DNA of 64,000 nucleotides from Litorivicinus sp. (lineage in GTDB: Bacteria > Pseudomonadota > Gammaproteobacteria > Pseudomonadales > Litorivicinaceae): assembly GCA_018401755.1 (NCBI GenBank), contig JAGYKJ010000006.1:434001-498000 (forward strand). The letters are read 5' to 3'. The notes beneath the pieces were generated by a model. It had not been told where the DNA came from, made no database searches, and was given only the letters and a program-made list of their open reading frames with translations. Of the stretch, positions 17,592 to 26,779 are shown in pieces (position 1 is the stretch's first letter; every line of letters begins with the position of its first letter). The translations under genes were made by a program, and so were the position numbers.

Positions 17592-18119
17592 ATGGCCAAT
17601 ATGATTGATCCTTTAATTATCGAACCCAGTATCGATCCACTGACCAAAAAAATTGGTATCCGACATGTGAAAGCCACCAATGCCGGAGGAACGCGAACGA
17701 AGGTGCAGGTCAGAGAGTTTGACCCGGTGTACACCGATGAACCGGCCTCCTTGGGTGGAACCAATACCGCACCGAGTCCTCTGGAAACGATTTTAGTGGC
17801 ACTGGTTGGTTGCGATGGGGTGATCATTCATGGGGTCGCGAACGCAATGAACTTTGCCTATACAGGTGTGGATTTCTCAGCTGAAAGTCAGATTGACGTG
17901 CGTGGTCCAAAGGGAGTCCCTGGGATCCGGCCTTATTTCGAAAGTGGCCGACTGGAAATCACCCTGTATTCCGATGAGTCCGAGGAACGTTTCAAACAGC
18001 TTTGTCGCAATGTCGAATTCCGCTGCCCAGTGATGAACTTGTTAAACGCCGCGCAGGTCGATATGACTGTCATCTGGTCCAAGCGCGCTGCATCCGAGTA
18101 CGATGGGTCTGTTGATTAA
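17592..18119 (+). CDS. OsmC-family protein
   Basis: A 175-aa OsmC/Ohr-fold protein. The two cysteines expected of the family are visible, in VALVGCDGVI and in NVEFRCPVMN, consistent with a thiol-dependent peroxidase; YhfA-like members of unknown function have the same layout. GGAGG lies just before the ATG, 9 bases after the TctAB stop, so it is the last gene of the FAH-Tct operon. Whether it detoxifies a pathway by-product or has a hydrolase-like role is unknown. Confidence 0.82.
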   Translation: MANMIDPLIIEPSIDPLTKKIGIRHVKATNAGGTRTKVQVREFDPVYTDEPASLGGTNTAPSPLETILVALVGCDGVIIHGVANAMNFAYTGVDFSAESQIDVRGPKGVPGIRPYFESGRLEITLYSDESEERFKQLCRNVEFRCPVMNLLNAAQVDMTVIWSKRAASEYDGSVD

Positions 18120-18176
18120 CGCGTGACATCGCCTGAGTATTTGAGGCAGTCGCGGTCTGATTGAGTGAGGTAGTGA

Positions 18177-19925
18177 GTGACAGTGTCTGCATCCAACACA
18201 ATTCCACGTGTGGACGATGCGCGGGCAATTCGTCGGTTTCTGACACAGTCAATGGGGATGTGGCTCGATCGCGAGGATGGACTCATTGAGTGCCTACACG
18301 CGATACAAGACTCCTATGGATGTTTACCCAAACCAATCCTCAAAGAGCTTGCGCAGATGCGCCGCCAGTCATCCGCGGAACTTCTCGGTGTTGCCACCTT
18401 TTATCACCATTTTCGTGTTGTGGATGCGATCCCCATTCAAACCATCCGTACGATTCGTGTCTGTGAGGGCGTGAGTTGCGCATTGCGTGGTGCGCACGGG
18501 TTGACCGAACACATCAGAGCTGAGTTGGCGTCACACCATGCGTTAGTCATCGAACCGGTCCCTTGTGTCGGTCGGTGTGAGCACGCACCGATCGCTGTGG
18601 TTGGGCAGCGACCGATTCACCATGCCTCGGTCGAATCGGTCGTTGAGACAGTGCACGCGAAGGCTTGGGAGCACCCTGAGAGCGCAAGGCAGGGATCCTT
18701 TGATCCAGTGCGCTGTCTGCAGGATCGGCAGGGACAGCTTCCTCGCAGTGCACAGATTGCACCGGATTGGGTTGGGCTCGCCGCCTATGTGCGAGACGGT
18801 GGATATCAACTGTTGGCTGAGATTCGGGCATCCAGTGAACGCGCAGACAGCGCCCTTGAGGAGCTAGGGCGCGCAGCCTTACGTGGACTTGGTGGAGCTG
18901 GATTTCCGGCCGGGCGAAAGTGGTCCATCGTACGACAACAGCCAAGTCCGCGTGTCTTAGTGGTGAACTTGGATGAAGGGGAGCCGGGCACGTTTAAGGA
19001 CCGCTCCTATCTTGAGCGGGATCCTCATCGCTTTTTGGAAGGGATGCTGATCGCCGCAGCTGTGGTGGATGTTGCACGATGCTATGTCTATCTGCGCGAT
19101 GAATATGCTGGCGCACGTACCATTTTGCAGCAGTGCCTGGATGAACTTGTGGATAGCGACGTGATCAACGCCGAGTTTGTTGAGTTACGTCGGGGTGCAG
19201 GGGCCTATATTTGTGGGGAAGAGTCCGCTCTGATCGAATCCATTGAAGGTCGGCGAGGTGAACCTCGTCATCGACCACCCTACGTGGCAGAGCGGGGATT
19301 GTTTGGCCACCCCTCGCTGGTCCATAACTTTGAGACGCTCTACTGGGTGCGAGATATTTTGCAGCGTGGTGCGCAGTGGTGGAACAGTTACGGTCACAAC
19401 GGGCGAACCGGACTTCGCTCGTTTAGTGTCAGTGGTCGCGTTCGTGAGCCCGGTGTCAAGTTGGCACCGGCCGGGATCACCTTGACTGAATTGATCCAAG
19501 CATATTGCGGTGGGATGGAGCCTGGACATACCTTGTATGGCTATTTTCCAGGTGGTGCATCTGGGGGAATGTTGCCGGCATCAATGGCCGATGTTCCCTT
19601 GGATTTCGACACGCTTCAATCGGTCGGTTGTTTTATTGGATCTGCCGCAATCGTGGTCTTTAGCCAGCACGATAAGGCGCGGGATCTTGCCCAGCAAACG
19701 ATGGACTTTTTTCGCCATGAGAGTTGTGGTCAATGCACCCCCTGCCGCGAAGGTACGGGGCGTGCACTGGATTTGATGCAGGCATCCCATTGGGATGTGG
19801 ACTCCCTGCGCGATCTCGCTGAAGTTCTGCGTGAGGGTTCGATTTGTGGATTGGGCCAAGCTGCACCCAATACCTGGGACTGCGTTCAACGTTATTTCTC
19901 ACATGAGGTCTCGGGGAATGTCTAG
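18177..19925 (+). CDS. NAD-dependent formate dehydrogenase, fused gamma-beta (FdsG-FdsB) subunit
   Basis: A 582-aa diaphorase subunit. The N-terminal ~150 residues are NuoE-like with a [2Fe-2S] site (CEGVSC and PCVGRCEHAP). The remainder is NuoF-like with GLGGAGFPAGRKW (NADH/FMN site), GAGAYICGEE, and the [4Fe-4S] site ESCGQCTPCREG with a further Cys in GSICGLG. In FdsGBA enzymes these are often separate genes; here they are one chain. It passes electrons from the Mo subunit to NAD. The start is GTG 18177, with alternatives at nearby GTG codons. It overlaps the alpha-subunit gene by 8 bases. Confidence 0.9.
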   Translation: MTVSASNTIPRVDDARAIRRFLTQSMGMWLDREDGLIECLHAIQDSYGCLPKPILKELAQMRRQSSAELLGVATFYHHFRVVDAIPIQTIRTIRVCEGVSCALRGAHGLTEHIRAELASHHALVIEPVPCVGRCEHAPIAVVGQRPIHHASVESVVETVHAKAWEHPESARQGSFDPVRCLQDRQGQLPRSAQIAPDWVGLAAYVRDGGYQLLAEIRASSERADSALEELGRAALRGLGGAGFPAGRKWSIVRQQPSPRVLVVNLDEGEPGTFKDRSYLERDPHRFLEGMLIAAAVVDVARCYVYLRDEYAGARTILQQCLDELVDSDVINAEFVELRRGAGAYICGEESALIESIEGRRGEPRHRPPYVAERGLFGHPSLVHNFETLYWVRDILQRGAQWWNSYGHNGRTGLRSFSVSGRVREPGVKLAPAGITLTELIQAYCGGMEPGHTLYGYFPGGASGGMLPASMADVPLDFDTLQSVGCFIGSAAIVVFSQHDKARDLAQQTMDFFRHESCGQCTPCREGTGRALDLMQASHWDVDSLRDLAEVLREGSICGLGQAAPNTWDCVQRYFSHEVSGNV

Positions 19926-22701
19926 CGCATTACAGAGCCGCGTCTTGATCACCCTCAATGGGTTACCCGTCGAGGCAACTGTTGGTGAGACGGTGCTCTC
20001 GGTTCTTTCTCGTGAGCAGATCGCCATCCCCTCGTTATGTTGCGATCCATCCTCGGGTGCGGATGGGAACTGTCGCTCGTGCTTGGTGGAAGTGTCGGGT
20101 TTTAAAACCTTGCAGCCGAGTTGCCTCTGTCAGGTGAGCGGTCAGATGGAGATCACTACCCATTCAGAGCGCGCTGAGCGGGTGCGTCGAGGTGTCTTGG
20201 CGTTGCTCGCTGAACAAGCGCCAGGCAGTCAGATGGATGGGGCGAGCGAGTTGGCTGGTTGGTTACGCCACTATGCAATTGTGCCGAGCGTCGCTGAGCC
20301 TCCAGACACGATCGATCGCTCCCACCCTGCCTTTGTCTTCGAGAAGAACGCGTGTATTCAGTGTGATCGATGTGTTCGCGCCTGTCAGGATGTCCAGGTC
20401 AATGGGGTGATTGGTGTGTCAGGACGTGGTGCATCGAGTGCGATTATCTTTGGCTTGGATCAAACCATTGTCGACAGTCCCTGTGTGGGCTGTGGGGAGT
20501 GTGTCGCTGCCTGTCCCACGGATGCATTACGGATTGAAGAGCGCACAGCGCCCACGGAGTCCATTGCCTCCATCTGTCCCTACTGTGGAGTCGGTTGTGC
20601 GTTGACGTATCAGGTCAGCGAAACCGGTGAGATTTTGTCTGTGGATGGCCGAGATGGCCCTGCCAATGCGGGCCGGTTATGTGTCAAAGGGCGCTTTGGT
20701 TATGACTATGCGCACCACCCCGAGCGACTGACACAACCCTATTTACGTCGCGCGGATGCGCCAAAAAGTGCTGATTTTGTGGATGCGGTGCTGTCGGGCG
20801 CGCGTCGATGGGAAGAGGCCTTTGAACCAGTGTCCTGGGAGGTTGCCCTCTCCCACGCGGCGCAAGGGTTTCTGTCACTAAAAACGCAGTATGGCGTGAA
20901 TAGTCTGGCAGGTTTTGGATCCGCGAAAGGATCCAATGAGGAAGCCTATTTATTTCAGAAGCTGATACGGACAGGATTTGAGAACCATCACGTGGATCAC
21001 TGTACCCGGTTGTGTCATGCCTCGAGTGTGGCGGCATTACTGGAGGGCCTGGGTTCTGGCGCGGTGAGTAATCCGGTTCGGGATATTCAGTGTGCGGATG
21101 TGGCGATTTTAATTGGATGTAATCCGACCGTGAATCATCCGGTGGCAGCGACCTGGATGAAACAGGCAGCTCGCAGTGGAACGGATCTGATTGTGATCGA
21201 TCCGCGACAAACCGAGATTGGTCAGCATGCGACCATCCAACTGCAAATTCATCCAGGGTCAGACATTGCCCTGATTAATGCACTGCTGCATGTCGTTGTC
21301 CTTGAGGGCCTTGTGAACAAGGCCTTTGTTGATGCTCGGGTTGACGGTTTTGAGGCACTGGCTGCGCATCTGATGGCATTTTCACCGGAACAGATGGCAC
21401 CGATCTGTGGGATTACACCGGAACGGATTCGTGAGGTGGCCAGACGATACGCAACCGCATCGGCAGCGATGATTTTTTGGGGTATGGGCATCAGTCAGCA
21501 TGTGCATGGTACTGATAACGTGCGTGGATTGATCGCGTTGGCAGCGGTGACTGGACAGATTGGTCGGCCCGGGACTGGTTTACACCCCTTACGTGGACAG
21601 AACAACGTCCAGGGTGCGAGTGACGCTGGCTTGATTCCGATGATGTTACCGAACTACCAGCGTGTTTCATCTGCAGAGAGTAGAGCGCCCTTTGAAGCGC
21701 TCTGGGGTCAGTCGCTGAGTGCGCAGGCGGGATTGACTGTGGTTGAGATTCTCGAACGGATGGATCCAGCACGTTCTGATTCGGAGCGGATGCGCGGGCT
21801 CTATGTCATGGGGGAGAATCCAGCCATGAGTGATCCTGACTTGACGCATGCGCGAGAGGCCTTGGCTTCACTGACGCATCTGGTGGTCCAAGATGTGTTC
21901 ATGACTGAGACAGCGTTATTGGCGGACGTTGTGTTGCCGGCAAGCGTGTGGATTGAAAAAACCGGCACGGTGACCAATACCGATCGAACGGTGCAACTGG
22001 GTCGAGCTGCGACTCCTCCACCGGGGGATGCAAAGCAGGATCTTTGGATCATTCAGGCGATGGCTGAGAAGCTGGGGCTGTCATGGCACTATCCAGGATC
22101 TGATCATGGTGTTGGTGCGGTGTTCGATGAAATGATCCAGGCAATGGGCTCCTCTTATGCAGGTCTCTCTTGGGCGCGATTACAGCGAGAGGGCAGCGTT
22201 ACCTATCCGTGCCCCAGCGCAGACTCTCCGGGCCAGTCAGTGTTGTTCCATGACCGCTTTCCCACTGCCAATGGACGTCTGCGTGTTGTCGCCTCGCAAT
22301 ATCAGGGGCCCAATGAACCCACATCCAAAGACTATCCGTTGAGTCTGATTACGGGGCGTGTCTTGGAGCACTGGCACACTGGAACGATGACGCGCCGGTC
22401 GAGAACACTCTCCACACTCTATCCTGAGGCACTGTTGTCGATCCATGTGGCTGATGCCGAACGATTGATGATTCATGAGGGAACGCTTGTCGACGTGACC
22501 TCACCGCATGGTCGGATTCAGGTCAAGGTCTGTCTCGATGAGCGTGTTGCCCCAGGGACTGTTTTTTTGCCGTTCGCATTTTTCGAATCTGCTGCAAATG
22601 TGCTGACCCATTCAGCGTTGGACCCGTATGGCAAGATTCCCGAGTTTAAGCATACTCCTGTGCGTGTTCAGCCGATGACGCGGTGCGTCGAATCCACGTG
22701 A
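19918..22701 (+). CDS. fdsA: Formate dehydrogenase alpha subunit, molybdopterin type
   Basis: A 927-aa cytoplasmic catalytic subunit that oxidises formate to CO2. Domain order: N-terminal [2Fe-2S] ferredoxin (CCDPSSGADGNCRSC), a His-Cys cluster segment, two [4Fe-4S] sites (CIQCDRCVRAC and CVGCGECVAACP), the Fe4S4 motif CPYCGVGCALTYQV, then the bis-MGD domains. The metal-ligand residue is cysteine, not selenocysteine, in TRLCHASS (about residue 366). ATG 19918 was chosen over the upstream in-frame GTG because it gives the family N-terminus. No fdsC, fdsD or fdhD maturation gene is seen next to it; a protease gene follows with a 4-base overlap instead. Confidence 0.93.
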   Translation: MSSALQSRVLITLNGLPVEATVGETVLSVLSREQIAIPSLCCDPSSGADGNCRSCLVEVSGFKTLQPSCLCQVSGQMEITTHSERAERVRRGVLALLAEQAPGSQMDGASELAGWLRHYAIVPSVAEPPDTIDRSHPAFVFEKNACIQCDRCVRACQDVQVNGVIGVSGRGASSAIIFGLDQTIVDSPCVGCGECVAACPTDALRIEERTAPTESIASICPYCGVGCALTYQVSETGEILSVDGRDGPANAGRLCVKGRFGYDYAHHPERLTQPYLRRADAPKSADFVDAVLSGARRWEEAFEPVSWEVALSHAAQGFLSLKTQYGVNSLAGFGSAKGSNEEAYLFQKLIRTGFENHHVDHCTRLCHASSVAALLEGLGSGAVSNPVRDIQCADVAILIGCNPTVNHPVAATWMKQAARSGTDLIVIDPRQTEIGQHATIQLQIHPGSDIALINALLHVVVLEGLVNKAFVDARVDGFEALAAHLMAFSPEQMAPICGITPERIREVARRYATASAAMIFWGMGISQHVHGTDNVRGLIALAAVTGQIGRPGTGLHPLRGQNNVQGASDAGLIPMMLPNYQRVSSAESRAPFEALWGQSLSAQAGLTVVEILERMDPARSDSERMRGLYVMGENPAMSDPDLTHAREALASLTHLVVQDVFMTETALLADVVLPASVWIEKTGTVTNTDRTVQLGRAATPPPGDAKQDLWIIQAMAEKLGLSWHYPGSDHGVGAVFDEMIQAMGSSYAGLSWARLQREGSVTYPCPSADSPGQSVLFHDRFPTANGRLRVVASQYQGPNEPTSKDYPLSLITGRVLEHWHTGTMTRRSRTLSTLYPEALLSIHVADAERLMIHEGTLVDVTSPHGRIQVKVCLDERVAPGTVFLPFAFFESAANVLTHSALDPYGKIPEFKHTPVRVQPMTRCVEST

Positions 22702-23966
22702 CTCATCGAAGCCCGTTACATTGCACCTGGATCTGGGGATTGGTAGTGCTTGCAGGGCCTGTGTGGGCATCTGCGCCTGAGAGTGGAGGCATGATCTGTG
22801 AGGCGGCCAAGGCAGATCACTTGGCCGGTTATGCGACCTCTCGCATGGCCACATTGACGGAAGTGTCGACACAATCACGGGGAATGTTTGATATCCAGTC
22901 AGTGCAACTGAATTGGAGCGATCGCTCTGAAGCTCGCTTACGCATTGTTCGCTCTGCCTCTGGTCTTGCCCAATTTCAAGTTGAAGTGGTGAGATCTGGG
23001 GTCCCAGATTGGGCAGATGCCTTTGCCGGCGACTGCATGCTGATCTCCCGTCGACAATTGCGTCGACATGCGTCGGGTCAGTGGCTTGATTTGCGCATCG
23101 AGTCAGGGGGCCGTTCGAGCAGTCGTCCCTATAATCCGCCCACTCCTGACATCACCTATGCCAGTTCGCCGCGCGGTCCGATTATTGGGCATGTGGATTC
23201 TGGGATTGATTATCGTCGACTGGATTTTCAGGCGCATTTTCTTGCGGATGCAGATGGGCAATGGCTTGCCCGTGATGCCTGGGATGGAGATCAGCAGCCT
23301 TTTGATTTGGATGTCGGACGTTCGCCATTTTTTCCGAGAGAGCATGGGTCGCGCGTATTGGATGTGTTGTTACAAGAGACCGATCACGTCTCCGTGATTC
23401 CATTACGCTATCCACGTCCTCAAATCGAGGCACTTGGTGGACATGTGCGCTGGCTGATTGACTCAGGGGCCACCTTGATCATGCTCCCGATGGGCTCGTT
23501 TCAGGCGCGTGATTGGGAGTCTTTAAGAAGCGTGATCGAGGCCTACCCAAAGATTGTCTTCGTGATCTCCGCAGGGAATAACGGGGTCGATCTTGGTGCT
23601 CAACCGGTCTATCCAGCCGTGTTTCCTCTGCCGAATATTCTGACGGTCACCTCAGTCTTCTCCGACGGGACAATTGCTGAGGGTGCAAATTATGGGGCAG
23701 CAGTGGATCTTGGGATACCCGCTGAGAACTTGACTGCTCGGGGTATTGAGGGAGTGCCTGCCACTGTCAGTGGCTCGAGCTTTGCAGTCCCGATCGCCAC
23801 TGCATGGCTGGCTAAGCTGCAGCGCTGTGAGCCGGAGTTATTTGGTGAGGCCTTAATCAACACCTTGCGAGATCGTCTGCTACCCAGCCCAGATGCGGCA
23901 ACGCAAGGATGGATTTCCCACGATGTTGGGCAAACGATTCGTTGCGAATCTAAGCCTGCGATTTGA
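22698..23966 (+). CDS. Subtilisin-like (S8) serine protease, secreted
   Basis: A 422-aa exported protease. A signal peptide (hydrophobic IWGLVVLAGPVWASA) is followed by ~130 residues of pro-region-like sequence. The catalytic parts are Asp in GHVDSGIDY, His in REHGSRVLDVL, oxyanion Asn in VISAGNNG and Ser in SGSSFAVPIAT. The GTG at 22698 overlaps the formate dehydrogenase stop as GTGA, so it appears translationally coupled to a cytoplasmic redox enzyme, an odd partnership. The catalytic domain is short and lacks extra C-terminal domains. Function is unknown beyond proteolysis; a role in processing or quality control is speculation. Confidence 0.85.
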   Translation: MTHRSPLHCTWIWGLVVLAGPVWASAPESGGMICEAAKADHLAGYATSRMATLTEVSTQSRGMFDIQSVQLNWSDRSEARLRIVRSASGLAQFQVEVVRSGVPDWADAFAGDCMLISRRQLRRHASGQWLDLRIESGGRSSSRPYNPPTPDITYASSPRGPIIGHVDSGIDYRRLDFQAHFLADADGQWLARDAWDGDQQPFDLDVGRSPFFPREHGSRVLDVLLQETDHVSVIPLRYPRPQIEALGGHVRWLIDSGATLIMLPMGSFQARDWESLRSVIEAYPKIVFVISAGNNGVDLGAQPVYPAVFPLPNILTVTSVFSDGTIAEGANYGAAVDLGIPAENLTARGIEGVPATVSGSSFAVPIATAWLAKLQRCEPELFGEALINTLRDRLLPSPDAATQGWISHDVGQTIRCESKPAI

Positions 23967-24380
23967 TTTGGATAGTCGGGCTCATGGGGCCGGCTCGATG
24001 TTTTCTCCCGAATGGCGGGCTGTCAGGAGAGTCCTGCGTCTGCCGACTATGGCTTTTACGACCAATGTCTAGGGTAGGCGTTTCTCTATGAAACGCAGCG
24101 ACGTGGATCAGTGCTCTCCGCATCAGCCCAGTGTCCATGCAGGTTTGCCCAATACCAGTTTGATCTGACTGCGTTTTGTCAAGATTCCCGGAAATTAAAC
24201 ATGTTTTTGCAAGTTGTTCCCGCGATCTGTTCGGTAGTAGGTTAAGAAAAAAAGAATAAACAGATAACGCACGCCGCGATCACCCATGTGCTCCGGCAAT
24301 GAGACTCTCGATTGGTCATGTTAGATGTCTTTGACCGTCGCGCTGAATGTGAGCTTTATCAATAATAAGTAGGGACAGTT
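23967..24380. other. 414-base non-coding region before the aldehyde oxidoreductase cluster
   Basis: No convincing ORF is seen on either strand. The second half is AT-rich (for example TTAAGAAAAAAAGAATAAAC around 24242-24262) and probably holds the promoter of the downstream cluster. I looked for a molybdenum/tungsten cofactor riboswitch and could not recognise its conserved core with confidence. Confidence 0.5.
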
Positions 24381-24851
24381 ATGCTGAAATCACTGTATAT
24401 CGATCCGGAGAAATGCACCGGATGCCTTCAGTGCGAGATGGCGTGTTCGCTCGAGAACACTGGGATCTTTAATCCCTCCCAATCGCGGATCAAAGTCTTT
24501 AGTTTCGAGGATGCGGGGCGCAAGGTGCCTTACACCTGCACGCAGTGTGACGAAGCCTGGTGTATGCAAGCGTGCCCTGTGGATGCGATTAAGCTCGACA
24601 AGCACACAGGTGCCAAGGTGGTTGAGGAAGAAACCTGTGTCGGCTGCAAGGTCTGCACGATTTCGTGTCCATTCGGAACCATCAATTACGTCGCTGAAAC
24701 CGGGAAAGTCCAAAAGTGCGACCTCTGTGGTGGCGATCCGGCCTGCGCGGCAGCCTGCCCAACAGAGGCCATCACCTTTGTGGATGCCAACTGGACCGGC
24801 TTAGAAAGGATGCGTACTTGGGCCGCTCGGGCCAATGAAGCCAGTCTCTAA
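24381..24851 (+). CDS. aorA: Polyferredoxin subunit of aldehyde oxidoreductase (AorA-like)
   Basis: A 156-aa electron-transfer protein with four cysteine groups, enough for four [4Fe-4S] clusters: CTGCLQCEMAC, CTQCDEAWCMQACP, CVGCKVCTISCP and CDLCGGDPACAAACP. It is the first gene of the AOR cluster, 14 bases before the catalytic gene. In the Aromatoleum aromaticum AorABC enzyme the corresponding small Fe-S subunit connects the tungsten subunit with the FAD subunit. The same role fits here from gene order and size. Confidence 0.88.
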   Translation: MLKSLYIDPEKCTGCLQCEMACSLENTGIFNPSQSRIKVFSFEDAGRKVPYTCTQCDEAWCMQACPVDAIKLDKHTGAKVVEEETCVGCKVCTISCPFGTINYVAETGKVQKCDLCGGDPACAAACPTEAITFVDANWTGLERMRTWAARANEASL

Positions 24852-24865
24852 GGGGGGACAGAACG

Positions 24866-26713
24866 ATGGGTTGGACACGGAAAATCCTTCGGGTAAACCT
24901 CACTGAAGGGACCTGCAAGGCTGAAGATTTAAATATGACATGGGCGAAGGACTATCTCGGATCACGAGGCCTTGCCACCAAGTATCTCGTGGAAGAAATG
25001 GATCCCAAGGTGGATCCATTGTCACCTGAGAATAAGTTGATCATGGCGACCGGCCCGCTGACCGGGACCATGGCATCCACTGGTGGCCGCTATACGGTGG
25101 TCACCAAGGGCCCTCTCACTGGCGCAATCGCTTGCTCGAACTCCGGTGGATATTTCGGGGCAGAGATGAAGTTTGCCGGCTGGGACATGATTATTTTTGA
25201 GGGGCGCTCGGAGAAGCCTGTTTACTTAATGCTTGAAAACGATCGCGCTGAATTAAAGGATGCGTCCCACCTCTGGGGCACCTCGACCTGGCATACCGAA
25301 GAGCAAATTAAAAAAGATAATCAGGATCCTCAAATTCGGGTGTCGTCAATCGGCAAGGCCGGTGAGAATCAGGTGCTGTTCTCGTGTGTCGTCAACGATT
25401 TGCATCGCGCGGCCGGACGCTCTGGGGTGGGTGCAGTGATGGGTTCCAAAAACCTGAAAGCTGTGGCCTTGCGTGGAACCAAAGGCGTTTCTGGGATCGA
25501 GGATTTTACCGAATTCGCGAAGGTGACCAAAGAGAAGAAGGCAATCCTGGCCGAGAACGCGGTGACAGGGCAGGGTTTACCAACCTATGGCACGCAAGTA
25601 CTGATGAACGTGATTAACGAAATGGGTGCGCTCCCGACCCGTAATCACAAGTCAGTCCAGTTTGAAGATGCCAATGCCATTTCTGCAGAGGCGATGGCCA
25701 AGCCTCGTGAAAGTGATGGGAAAGCGCAATTGGTGACCAATGCGGCCTGTTTTGGTTGCACGATTGCCTGTGGCCGGATCTCAAAAATCGATAAAGAGCA
25801 TTTCACCGTGGTCAACAAGCCGCAGTACTGGGGTGCTTCGGGCGGTCTTGAGTACGAGGCGGCATGGGCTCTCGGTGCGGCGAATGGCGTGAATGATCTT
25901 GACGCTCTGCAGTACGCCAACTTGATCTGTAATGAACAGGGTATGGATCCGATTTCTTTTGGTGCCACTATCGGTGCCGTGATGGAAATGTATGAGAATG
26001 GCACGCTCGACGAGGCCGCGATTGGGGTGAAAGCACCTTTTGGGTCCGCTGCTGCACTCTGCGAGTTGGTGGACATGACGGCCAACGGTGTTGGATTCGG
26101 GGTTGAGATTGGCCTGGGGTCCAAGCGTCTGTGCGAAAAGTATGGGCAACCCGAACTCTCCATGAGCGTTAAGGGACAAGAGTTCCCAGCCTACGATGCG
26201 CGGGGTATTCAGGGCATGGGACTGACGTATGCCACATCAAACCGCGGTGCATGCCACCTCCGGTCATACACGGTGGCCTCGGAAGTGTTGGGGATTCCGG
26301 TGAAGACCGATCCACTGACGACCGATGGGAAGCCGGAATTGGTGATGGCGTTTCAGGATGCCACTGCGGCATTTGATTCATCAGGCCTCTGCATCTTCAC
26401 TAGCTTTGCGTGGTCGTTGGCTGATATTCAGCCACAGATCGATGCGGCGTGCGAAGGTGAGTGGTCTCTCGAGAAGCTTAGCCAAGTGGGCGAGCGCATC
26501 TGGAATATGGAGAAGATGTTCAATTTGGAAGCCGGTCTAACCAAGGATGATGATCGCTTACCCAAGCGGTTGACCACTGAACCCGCTGAAATGGGCCCGG
26601 CAAAAGGGCTTGTATCAGGGGTCCCAGAAATGCTGCCGAAGTACTATGAAATTCGGGGCTGGGATACCGAGGGTCATCCCAAGGCAGAAACCAAAGCTCG
26701 ATTGGGCTTGTAA
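24866..26713 (+). CDS. aorB: Tungsten-type aldehyde:ferredoxin oxidoreductase catalytic subunit (AorB-like)
   Basis: A 615-aa AOR-family catalytic subunit that oxidises aldehydes to acids (or the reverse) at a tungsto-bis-pterin site. It opens with MGWTRKILRVNLTEG, contains TGPLTGTMASTGGRY (pterin-binding region), and has the [4Fe-4S] ligands at about Cys295, Cys298, Cys302 (CFGCTIAC) and Cys509 (SSGLC). These match the C-x2-C-x3-C plus distant Cys arrangement of AORs. A strong GGGGGA site precedes the ATG. Flanking polyferredoxin and FAD genes place it in the mesophilic AorABC subgroup that reduces NAD. The aldehyde range is not readable. Confidence 0.92.
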   Translation: MGWTRKILRVNLTEGTCKAEDLNMTWAKDYLGSRGLATKYLVEEMDPKVDPLSPENKLIMATGPLTGTMASTGGRYTVVTKGPLTGAIACSNSGGYFGAEMKFAGWDMIIFEGRSEKPVYLMLENDRAELKDASHLWGTSTWHTEEQIKKDNQDPQIRVSSIGKAGENQVLFSCVVNDLHRAAGRSGVGAVMGSKNLKAVALRGTKGVSGIEDFTEFAKVTKEKKAILAENAVTGQGLPTYGTQVLMNVINEMGALPTRNHKSVQFEDANAISAEAMAKPRESDGKAQLVTNAACFGCTIACGRISKIDKEHFTVVNKPQYWGASGGLEYEAAWALGAANGVNDLDALQYANLICNEQGMDPISFGATIGAVMEMYENGTLDEAAIGVKAPFGSAAALCELVDMTANGVGFGVEIGLGSKRLCEKYGQPELSMSVKGQEFPAYDARGIQGMGLTYATSNRGACHLRSYTVASEVLGIPVKTDPLTTDGKPELVMAFQDATAAFDSSGLCIFTSFAWSLADIQPQIDAACEGEWSLEKLSQVGERIWNMEKMFNLEAGLTKDDDRLPKRLTTEPAEMGPAKGLVSGVPEMLPKYYEIRGWDTEGHPKAETKARLGL

Positions 26714-26726
26714 GGCCGACTCGAGA

Positions 26727-26755
26727 CAACGCCCCACACGATGGGGCGTTGTTTT
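26727..26755 (+). terminator. Rho-independent terminator-like hairpin after aorB
   Basis: CAACGCCCCA / TGGGGCGTTG form a perfect 10-bp stem with a CACGA loop, followed by TTTT. It lies 13 bases after the catalytic-subunit stop and before the FAD-subunit gene, so it may reduce expression of the downstream genes relative to aorAB. Confidence 0.82.
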
Positions 26756-26779
26756 GACCGCATTCTTTGAGGCATGGTG

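Noticed and set aside
23967..24380. Molybdenum/tungsten cofactor riboswitch before the AOR cluster
   Set aside because: Position is suitable, but I could not identify the conserved core; an Infernal search would decide.
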